Shown here: positions 56,222 to 64,000 of the stretch, piece by piece | Layout: each line of letters starts with the position of its first letter | Numbering within the stretch: position 1 is the stretch's first letter | Assembly: GCF_037893015.1 (NCBI RefSeq) | Contig: NC_133658.1 | Location: forward strand, 884,299,038 to 884,363,037 | Length of the DNA stretch: 64,000 nt | Direction: 5' to 3' | From: Macrotis lagotis | Lineage: Eukaryota > Chordata > Mammalia > Peramelemorphia > Peramelidae | Notes under the pieces: model-generated | What the model was told of the DNA's origin: nothing | Databases searched by the model: none | Seen by the model: the letters and a program-made list of their open reading frames with translations, nothing else | Position numbers and translations under genes: made by a program

Positions 56222-56980
56222 TTACTGCTTGCTTTGACTGATGAAGATGAATGGTCTAGTTGACAGAGAGCTAGACTTGAGTTTGGGTTCAAATGGCGCC
56301 TTGGTTACCTGCAACCTGTGAGACCTTGAACAAGGCTCAGTTGCCTCATCTGTAAAATGCGGAGATGGGACTAGGTAACCTCTAAGGGTACCTTTCAGCT
56401 CTAAATCAGAAAGGCCTGGGTTCAAATCCCTCGTCAAAGACTTATTAGCAATATGATCCCATGATCTTTCACCTTTGCTCATCTGTAAAATGGAGCTAAT
56501 AATACCAGCCAGGTTTTGCTCCCGGAGTTGTTGAGAGGCTGGAATGAGATAACGTCTGTAATGGGCTTCTGAACTGTCTGTTGTTGTTCTTATCGAGATT
56601 GTTATTGCAGAATAGCTTAACCAAACAGGCGTGGGAGAGGGCCCTGGGAAAGCAGGCCCTGACTTCCCCCGGGCGCTCCCAGCAGTTTCCTTGGAATGGC
56701 CCCCCTCATCAGAGTGAACCAAATACACCAGCAGGGCCGCTCCAAGAACAACAAGGAAGCCACAGTGTCCAAGGACTGTCAGAGCCGCACCGCCAGCCTC
56801 GGAAGACATGGCTCTAAACTGGCCTTGGGGACACCAGGTGGCATCACTCCAGATGATCTCTGGATAAATACGCTGCCTGTCTGTGACACATGCTATCTGG
56901 AGGGATCTAGTGAACATCTTGTGTCCCAGTGGGGATTCAGTTAAGTTCAGTCCTCCAGTTGTTAAGTCGGAGAAATTCAA
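56222..56980 (-). other. 252-codon open frame, probably not a gene
   Basis: This is the longest uninterrupted frame in the window. The C-terminal half (56222-56560) is antisense MIR sequence, twice over, so that part is not a conserved protein. The upstream half (56590-56980) is unique and GC-richer. It contains an internal ATG with SSEAGGAALTVLGHCGFLVV followed by LGAALLVYLVHS, a plausible single transmembrane helix, but I recognise no family. No splice sites or promoter argue for it, and the opposite strand is also open over 56696-56944. Confidence 0.15.
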
Positions 56981-57330
56981 TAAATGTTAAAACATCAAGC
57001 CCTGCCCTCAACGGGCTTCCATCCTATTGAGGGAGCCCGAGAATGTCTACACTGTTGAATTCTCAGGGTCACAATACAGAAAACAAGATAGAAAGATCAG
57101 TTACCATGATTTAATCTGAACCAGATCTGGACCCCTTTCGAGTCAGGGACTGTCACTGTCAACACACATTTATTAAGCACCCACTGTATACCAGTCACGG
57201 TATCAAAAGGTCCCTGTCCTACTGTCTAATAGGGGGAGATAACTTGCAAACAGCTCTGTGAAAGAAGATGGGTACCATTCTGATTCCCATTTTGGCTGGG
57301 ATCTGGCTACATGGGGATTGGATCCAGAAG
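56970..57330 (+). repeat. Dispersed repeats
   Basis: CAATAAATGTTAAAACATCA with CTGCCCTCAACGGGCTTCC (56980-57080), then a second copy with ACACATTTATTAAGCACCCA and GTACCATTCTGATTCCC (57160-57300). Confidence 0.6.
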
Positions 57331-57338
57331 CACTCTTT

Positions 57339-57355
57339 CCCCCCCCCCCCCCCCC
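57339..57355. repeat. C17 homopolymer
   Basis: Seventeen consecutive C, at the end of a CACTCTTT lead. Confidence 0.95.
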
Positions 57356-57359
57356 ACCT

Positions 57360-58620
57360 CCCAAGCCTGGGACATCTTGGTTCTTTTTGGTCTTATCCTA
57401 AAGTTAAGAGAACCTCTGCTCTTTGAGCTCAAAAGGGTCTTAGCAGCCATTGGTCCTGCTGGTATCTATCTGAGCACCACATCCTGTTACCTTTGGGACA
57501 TTCTGTTACAATTAGGAATCTTCTGATCTCTGCTTGAAGACCTCTCCGGAATGGGGAACTCATTACTATTCCAGAGGCAGCTAAGATGAGAGATGAGGTG
57601 GGGCCCACATCCTACTTTTTCCTCTCTGGTCCCTGAGACAAAGTTAGATTCAGCTTCTGAGATAGCCTCAAAAGCAGAGTCTTTTTCCCAGGGGCTGGGA
57701 GGGGATGGAGACACAAAAGACCCATTCCCCAGAACAAGGGGTGGGGTGTCAGCCTTCCAGACCCTCAAGGGAGACATTTCCCCTCAACCACAGTCTTGCT
57801 AAGGACTCAGGGGAAAATAAATAAAGAGGTTCCACAGTTTCCCAGGACATCTGGAATAGACCCAGAAAGAGAAACCACAGGGGAGGTTCTTCCTCCTGGA
57901 GAGATGAGGCTACAGTCCAGGAAGCAGACATTCCCCATTAGTGTCTACCCACTTATTTTCCTCAGGAGGAAACTGAGGCACAAGGCAGTAAATCAGCTTT
58001 CCTAAGATAGTCAGTATAGTAAGTAGAAGGGCTGGGAATTAATGCCAGTTTCTATTTTGACATGTTAAAGTGTCTCCTCAAATCTCCTGGCTAGTGAATG
58101 CTTCTGATTGTAAGGTGGCAATGAGACTGAATTTCCCAAACATTTCTAGGTAATAAAACAGACTTGGGAGAGGAGCCCCTTGGTACAGTAGAAAGGGTTC
58201 CAGGTCTGGTTTAGTTGCTGCTAGTTATTCCCTCTGTGGCTCTGGGCAAATCATGTCCCCACCCTGGCCTCAGTTTCCCCATTTGCAAAACGAAAGGACT
58301 GAAGTCCCTCCTAGTCCCAAGATCTTCCTCTGATCTCTAGACTCCTTCCTTGTATCCATCCCTTTCAGAAAAATGTAAGGGCTGGAGGAGGGAAAAACTC
58401 AACTGTCCCAGATTCTGAACCTCAGTTTCCTAGGCTGTAAAATAAGGGGTTTGCATTCGGTGGTCTCTTGGAGATCTAACTCTGGAGTTCCGGGACTCTG
58501 ACTAGCCGACCCCTGAGGTTTCTTTCCAACTCTCTCATCCAGGACCTGGTGATCTTAAAGCTAGAAGACTTGGACAGGAGCACAGGAACCCTAGATGGAT
58601 TGGGGGGGGGGGGGGCGGGC
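57360..58620. other. CR1 scrap, MIR/MIR3 pieces and unique DNA
   Basis: 57470-57590 is an antisense CR1/L3 scrap (TCTCTGCTTGAAGACCTCTC). 58190-58340 is MIR-like (GCCTCAGTTTCCCCATTTGC). 58420-58500 is MIR-like. A G14 run lies at 58602-58615. Confidence 0.45.
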
Positions 58621-58899
58621 AGTGCCTTCCTCTCCATTTATAGCTGAGGGGACTGAAGCCAGGGAAGTGGAGGGGTCTGGCTAATGCCATAGAGGAGAGT
58701 GATGTCAGAGGAAGGATTTGAACTCACATCCTTGGACCTCGGAGGCTTGGAAGCTAAAGAGGACTGGATTGGCAGGGAGCAGTTAGAGTCCTGGGGTTCC
58801 GTATCTGCTGGTCACACGGGAAAGCCCTCAGCATCCCAAGACCTGTGACCTCCTGGGGAGGCAGGTTCCTCCCCCCCCCCAAGAGGCCAGCAGGCCTCA

Positions 58900-59271
58900 G
58901 CATCCTGGCTCCCGGGGAAGCGGCAGCCGGAGGTGTTCTCAGGCCCGGCCGAGTCAGATTCCAGGGCCCAGGGAAAGGATGCGTTCCTTTCCGAGCGGAC
59001 AAAACATTCTGGCACTCTGCGGAGGGGACTGAACACTCTGTCCACTTTGGCAGTGGCCGCCGGGATTCCTGGCCCGGCCCAAGGCTGCTTTCACATGCAA
59101 CAAGATTCATTACACAAGCTCCTTCTGGGCTCCCCGGCCCCACCCGGCCCGCTCGGCCCGCTCCCCTGGGCAGCCCCCGAGAACTTGGAGGAGCCACTCA
59201 CTTCCAAGAGGAGCCAGGAAGAAGAACACGACCCAGCCCCAGCGGGGACCTCCCCCCATAGTGGGATTGCG

Positions 59272-59272
<1 letters not shown>
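58900..59272. promoter_or_regulatory. CpG-rich island, promoter or enhancer candidate
   Basis: I count about 21 CpG dinucleotides in roughly 360 bp. The strings include CCCGGCCGAG, CCGCCGGGATT, CCCGGCCC and CCCGCTCGGCCCGC. The surrounding DNA is CpG-poor, as expected for mammalian bulk DNA. It contains no recognised repeat. No transcript start can be read. A long frame exists on each strand (58754-59197 minus; 58845-59261 plus), which is expected in GC-rich DNA and is not taken as coding. Confidence 0.4.

Positions 59273-59321
<49 letters not shown>
59273..59321. repeat. (CA)n microsatellite
   Basis: About 24 perfect CA units directly after the CpG-rich island. It is the start of the longer CA-rich array. 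Confidence 0.95.
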
Positions 59322-59326
<5 letters not shown>

Positions 59327-61340
59327 CACACAGACCCACAATTACATAACCACAACCCAATCACAAACGTGTATGCACACAACCTCATAGACCATTAGAA
59401 CACAATCATATATGATTACACACACCACTACACACAATTACAGAGCCACACACAATCACAAACTTGTATACACACACTTGCACATCACCCTATAGACAAT
59501 CATTCCACAAACCATACACAATCACAATTATACCCCATAGACAATCACCTATATAGTCACACACTTACACAATCATGCACCACACACAATCACAATCAGA
59601 TGTACATGATTAATCACATTTACACACAATCCCAAACACAATTATTAATTACAAATAACCACATACACATAACTATACACACTCACAGAACCACACACAA
59701 CAACACACTTACACAATCACACACAATCACAATTAAATATACCACATACTTAATCACATTTACACACAATCCCAAACACAATTATTATACACAACCACAC
59801 ACAACTACACACACTCACAGAACCACACACAAAACACTTATACAATCACATGCACCACACACACAATCAGATGTACCACATGCTTAATTACATTTACACA
59901 CAATCCCAAACACAATTATTATACACAACCACACACAACTACACATACTCACAGAACCACACACAACAACACACTTACACAATCATATGCATCATGATCC
60001 AATACCATTTATTCACACAATCACACATGACCCAACACAAAAACATACACAATCGCACTGATTGCACACAGCGACATACAATTACAGAACCACCTGTAAT
60101 CACACATATTTATACAACCAAATGCACCATAGTCCAGTCCCAAACATTCATGTTCACAATTATACAGTCCCATACATAATTATGCATACAACCACCCATG
60201 ATAACTACACACAACTGCAGAATAGCATAAATCACAGACATAATTATATATATACGATAACTCACAATTGCACATGTAATCACATGCACGATTACACAAT
60301 AATCACACATATCAATACAACCACACCCATAATTACATACATAATTTTAACATAATCACACAAAACCACATACACAAATATTCACATAACTATATAGTTA
60401 CATACAACTACACATACTCACATATATAATTGTGCACACAATCACACACATACAACAACACCCCCCCACAATCACAATAAGGTGTACTACATACCTAACC
60501 ACAAACAACCCCATACACAATTATTATACACAACCATACACACACAGCTCCACATACTTACCGAAACACATACAACAACACACTTACACAATCACATGCA
60601 CCACACACACAGTCACAATCAGATGTACCACATGCCTAGTTACAAACAATCCCATACACATTTATTATACACAACCACAAACCACACAAAACTATACACA
60701 ATTACAGAACCACACACAGTTACAAACATTTGTACACACAATACACACAACCCCACACACAATTATATACAACTACACACAATTATAAAGCCACATGTAA
60801 TAACCTACATGATTATACACACAATCACACACTTTTGCAAGTCACATGCACTACACTCCAAACCCAAACATTTATATACAATTATACACAACCCTGTACA
60901 TAATTATACACACAACCATACATGATAACACACTTAACTATGCACAGCTACAGAACCACACACAATCACATACTTAGCAATACATACAATCACACAATCA
61001 CACACGCAACCACAGGTGCAATTATACAAATAGTCACAACAATACTGCCACACCCACAATTAAACACATAATTTTAACACAATTACACAAAACCACATAT
61101 GCAATCATGCACACAATCACATCCATTTACATACAACCACACAAATCACATATATGATTATACACACCACTACACACACCACTATCACAATTCTACAATC
61201 CCACACAATTAAACATAAGCACATACCTAATTATATACCTAATCCCATATGGCAACACAACTGCATGCACAACTGCATACACAATCACAGATGATTACAA
61301 CATAATCATAACAGAATCACACACACACACACACACACAA
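59322..61340. repeat. 2-kb CA-rich array with ~140-bp higher-order unit
   Basis: About 2 kb of ACACAATCAC-like sequence, very poor in G on the plus strand. Within it a longer unit recurs: CATTTACACACAATCCCAAA starts at 59617, 59757 and 59891 (spacing 140 and 134), and the related AATCCCATACACA-plus-TTATTATACACAACC segment recurs near 60503 and 60646 (about 142 apart). The unit also carries ACTCACAGAACCACACAC and CACACTTACACAATCAC. Open frames in it translate to T-H-N-x repeats and are not genes. It ends in a short perfect CA run (61317-61339). Confidence 0.9.
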
Positions 61341-61598
61341 CACAGGAAATAAGGAAAGGTTTTACTTAAAAATATTCCCCCCATCTCTTCTCTATCCCTG
61401 ACCCCACTCTAGCACAGACTGTCATCATCATGCCAGCCTTGTAGTAGCTGCTGGTTCATCTGCCTCCCCAATTCAATCCATCCTCCTCCTTTCAGCTACA
61501 GAAGTAATTTTCCTAAAATTCAGACCTGATCATGCCAACTCTTCCACTTCCAATAAACTCCAGTAGTTCCCCATTACCTCTGAAATGCATTGGGTGAA

Positions 61599-61847
61599 AG
61601 ATGAAATGGTTGAGGAAACAAAGGAAATTTGATATTCCAACCATATCGATTTATTAAAGCAATGCATGCCAATTGTCCAACAAATTGGGATTAGACCCCT
61701 TCCTCAGTTTAGGGCTGGACCCTGAATACAGGAGGAGACAGATTTTAGATATTAAAAACAATTCATCAAATCAGACCAATTAATTAAAAGAAAAGAATAC
61801 AATATTTCACAGAAGGATCAAATACTGACTGTTCTGCTGGCCAATCA
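61599..61847. mobile_element. Unidentified ~250-bp insertion in the L2
   Basis: The L2 text stops at GAAATGCATTGGG and resumes at CTTTTCTAACCTAGC. Between them lies AT-rich sequence (TCGATTTATTAAAGCAATGC, AATTGGGATTAGACCCCTTC, GACCAATTAATTAAAAG) with no match that I can name. An LTR or non-autonomous element is possible. Confidence 0.45.
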
Positions 61848-62200
61848 AAATCTTTTCTAACCTAGCTCCCTCCTACCTTTCCGGTCTTCTTATCCTTTGT
61901 TTCTCAACAGGCATTCTCTGATCCAGGGACACTGACCTCTTGACTTTTCCCAACACAAGACCCTCTATCTTCTGACTCTGGGCATTTTCTCTGGCCATCC
62001 CCCAGGCCTGGAATGCTCTCCCTCCTCTGCTCCTACAACTGACCTCCCTGGTTTCCTTCAAGTCCCAGCTAAACTCTTAAAGTCTACAGAAAGCCTTCCC
62101 GAACCTCTGAATTCTATTGCTTTCTCTCTGTTCATTATTTCCTATTTATCCTGTAAAGAACTTGCTTTGATTATTTTTGTTTGCATGCTGTCTCCCCCTA

Positions 62201-62222
62201 CCCCCCCCCCCCCCCCCCCCCC
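62201..62222. repeat. C22 homopolymer
   Basis: Twenty-two consecutive C (G22 on the minus strand), preceded by CCCCCTA. It is prone to sequencing length error and to quadruplex/i-motif formation. Confidence 0.95.
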
Positions 62223-62615
62223 TTAGATCAGCTCTTTGAGGGCAGGGACTGTCTTTTGGCATTTTTTTTAATACCTCTAGCTTAGCACAGAGCCTGGGAC
62301 ATAGCAGGCACTTTATCAATGTTTATTGATTGACTGACTGGAGGAGATGTAGCCCTTCCTCCAAGTGAATGACTGAACCACTCTGAGCCCCCATCTAATA
62401 TCAGATAATGGGGTTTGCATTAGATGTTTCCAGAATTCCTTTCTAGTTCTAACATTTCCTGATGTTGCACTCCAAGGAACTTTCAAAGACATCCTTAGAG
62501 TTCCCAAAGGAAGATTTCAGAGTACATCATGGGGTGTGTGTGTTATATGGGGGTGGTGGTGATGATGTGTAAAATACAACAGGTACAGAAATGTGCCTAC
62601 AGTAGAAGATAATAA

Positions 62616-62772
62616 ATATGCTTTATATAGAATATACACAGAAAATGTGCTTTGTATACAATAGACACATAACAAATGTGTTTTGTATACAATAGACACA
62701 TAACAAAAAATGCTTTGCATACAAGAGACTGGGAAGCAATGTGTTCTGTATACAATAGACATGAGGGCATAA
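62616..62772. repeat. 31-bp minisatellite
   Basis: Copies start at 62647, 62678, 62710 and 62741 (spacing 31, 32, 31), with a diverged one at about 62617. The core is GTGCTTTGTATACAATAGAC followed by ACATAACAAAT. Confidence 0.85.
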
Positions 62773-63025
62773 GGATGGCTAGGTGACACAGTAGATAGAG
62801 CACTGGATTTGGAGTCAGAAAAACCTGAGTTCAAATCCAGTCTCAGATACTTATTAGCTGTGTGATCTTGGGCAAGTCATTTCACCCTATTTGCCTCAGT
62901 TCTTTCAACTGCACAATGAGCTGGAGAAGGAAATGACAAACCACTTTAGTATCTTTGCCAAGAAAACCCCAAATGGGGTCATGAGAAGAGTCAGATATGA
63001 CTGAAATGACTCAACAACAATGATA
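62773..63025 (+). mobile_element. Full-length GACCCCATTTGGGG-type SINE in the minisatellite
   Basis: GGATGGCTAGGTGACACAGT, GAGTTCAAATCCAGTCTCAG, GAGCTGGAGAAGGAAATGAC, AAAACCCCAAATGGGGTCAT and TGACTCAACAACAATG. The 31-bp repeat resumes right after it at GTGCTTTGTATACAATAGAC (about 63044). Confidence 0.85.
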
Positions 63026-63086
63026 TAATAAAAACAGAAAAATGTGCTTTGTATACAATAGACACAGAAGAAAAGTGCTTTGTATG

Positions 63087-63124
<38 letters not shown>

Positions 63125-63498
63125 TGTTTTACATATAGTTAACATTTATATGCCTTGTATTTAGTAGACACTTAGGGAAGGTATTTTACATATAGTAGGG
63201 ATTGAACATTGATTGTGTCTTGTATACATGTAGTATAAACTTATTGTTCATAGGCACAAACCATAAATGGTTTATATATTGTGTTTTCAGGCACATACAT
63301 GCTTTATATACAGTTAGCACATAACAAATGTTTTAGGTACATAAATGGTTTGTATATAGTTGTCACTTCTATGAGTGTAGGCACATTAATGGTTGCATGC
63401 AATTAACTCTTAATGAGCATCTTTAGGCAATAGTTTGTAGACAGTTGGTACTTAATGAGTGCTCATAGGCACATAAATGGTTTGTAGACAGTTGACTT
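63026..63498. repeat. Minisatellite continues, with (TA)n
   Basis: 31-bp type copies at 63044-63088 run into a (TA)n (63089-63120), then diverged copies. From about 63253 the 46-bp type begins (starts near 63290, 63336, 63380, 63426, 63468). Confidence 0.8.
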
Positions 63499-63646
63499 TT
63501 TTAAAAGTTTTTGCAAGGCAATGGGGTTAAGTGGCTTGCCCAAGGCCACACAGCTAGGTAATTATTGTGTCTGAGGCTGGATTTGGACTCAGGTACTCCT
63601 GACTCCAGGGCCAGTGCTCTATCCACTGTGCCACCTAGCCACCCTG
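63499..63646 (-). mobile_element. tRNA-derived marsupial SINE in the minisatellite
   Basis: TTTTTAAAAGTTTTTGCAAGG, GGATTTGGACTCAGG, GTGCCACCTAGCCACCCT. The flanks GACAGTTGAC and GACAGTTAAC are the likely (one-mismatch) target-site duplication and both belong to the repeat unit. Confidence 0.85.
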
Positions 63647-63956
63647 ACAGTTAACTTTTAATGAGGGTGTGTAGGCGCATAAATGGTTTGTAGACTGTTG
63701 GTGCTTAATGAGTGCTCATAGGCACATAAATGATTTGTAGACAGTTGACTCTTAAGGAGGGTCTGTAGGCACATAAATGGATTGCATGCAGTTGGTACTT
63801 AATGAGTACTGTAGACACATAAATGGTTTGTATACAGTTGGTATTTAATGAGTGTTTGTAGGCACATAAAATGGTTTGTAGATAGTTGGCCCTTAATGAG
63901 TGTTTGCAGGCACAGAAATGGTTGGTATACAGTTGGTGCTTAATGAGTGTTTTCTG
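63647..63956. repeat. 46-48 bp minisatellite, terminal block
   Basis: Copies start at 63674, 63721, 63768, 63814, 63861 and 63909 (spacing 47, 47, 46, 47, 48). The consensus is built on GGCACATAAATGGTTTGTA, GACAGTTGGTACTTAATGAG and TGTCTGTA. It explains the repetitive minus-strand open frame 63705-63959. The last 40 bases of the window leave the array. Confidence 0.92.
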
Positions 63957-64000
63957 CATTCAATGAAAGGATCATCATGGCAGGGAGGTTTACCATTTAA

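Larger units (their letters stand above)
61395..62345 (+). mobile_element. L2 LINE 3' half, interrupted
   Basis: Part one (61395-61598): CTTGTAGTAGCTGCTGGTTC, AATCCATCCTCCTCCTTTC, CTGATCATGCCAACTC. Part two (about 61848-62345): CTAACCTAGCTCCCTCCTAC, CAAGTCCCAGCTAAACTCTT, TCCTGTAAAGAACTTGC, AGCTCTTTGAGGGCAGGGAC, TTTATTGATTGACTGACTGG. The 250-bp piece between them is foreign, and a C22 run sits at 62201-62222. Confidence 0.75.

Noticed and set aside
58754..59261. Proline/alanine-rich protein genes on both strands
   Set aside because: Long frames on both strands are expected in a GC-rich, stop-poor segment; no family resemblance is seen.
59600..60925. Thr/His/Asn-rich repetitive proteins
   Set aside because: They are translations of the CA-rich array, in several frames with no conserved start.
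63705..63959. Repeat protein with a 16-residue period
   Set aside because: It is the minus-strand translation of the 46-48 bp minisatellite.
1..64000. CRISPR array, prophage, integron or bacterial operon
   Set aside because: All regular repeats are microsatellites, minisatellites or SINEs. Retrotransposon content and lack of compact genes show animal nuclear DNA.
1..64000. tRNA genes suggested by B-box-like GGTTCAAATCC motifs
   Set aside because: The motifs belong to tRNA-derived SINEs and MIRs. No cloverleaf with acceptor stem could be drawn.

Overview
This window is vertebrate nuclear DNA, almost certainly from a marsupial and probably an Australian (dasyurid-like) one. The evidence is a set of tRNA-derived SINEs whose 5' heads (GCAGCTAGGTGG), internal B-box (GAGTTCAAATC) and tails (CCATTGCCTTGCAAAAACC) I know from marsupial genomes. 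L1 3' ends of marsupial type and large amounts of old MIR, MIR3, L2 and CR1/L3 sequence support this. The species is an inference from memory of these repeats; no repeat library was run.

I find no intact protein-coding gene, no functional RNA gene, no CRISPR and no bacterial or phage content. The window reads as intergenic or deep-intronic DNA. Nearly all long open frames are explained by repeats or low-complexity sequence.

Three processed pseudogenes are recognisable. (1) A nearly complete, minus-strand, intron-less copy of PRCC (proline-rich, mitotic-checkpoint/splicing-associated protein) lies at about 43.36-45.24 kb, with a poly(A) remnant and a CGA-to-TGA type stop. (2) A 5'-truncated, frameshifted copy of ribosomal protein RPL13A lies at about 18.03-18.48 kb on the plus strand. 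(3) A near full-length retrocopy of the 7SL signal-recognition-particle RNA lies at about 14.81-15.11 kb, followed by a 200-bp purine tract grown from its A-tail.

Layout: 0-5 kb holds CR1/L2-clade LINE fragments, SINEs and an L1 3' end carrying a SINE. 5-10 kb holds unique sequence, MIRs and two antisense L1 3' ends. 10-14 kb holds microsatellites and a long L2 with part of the reverse transcriptase. 14-19 kb holds SINEs and the 7SL and RPL13A pseudogenes. 19-24.5 kb holds MIRs, L2 and unique GC-richer DNA with one exon-like segment. 25-30 kb holds a long antisense L1 into which a second L1 and two SINEs were inserted. 30-43 kb holds MIRs, SINEs, microsatellites and a CR1/L3 ORF1 esterase-domain relic. 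43-46 kb holds the PRCC pseudogene. 46-56 kb holds CR1, minisatellite, TA arrays and SINEs. 56-59.3 kb holds unique, partly CpG-rich DNA. 59.3-61.3 kb is a 2-kb CA-rich array. 61.4-64 kb holds an interrupted L2 and a minisatellite that runs to or past the window end.

The most unusual structures are the CA-rich array with a ~140-bp higher-order period, the terminal 31-bp/46-47-bp minisatellite, the split TAACTAACTAG minisatellite near 50 kb, the nested L1/L1/SINE block with visible target-site duplications, and a 360-bp CpG-rich island at 58.9 kb. I see no multi-gene system here.
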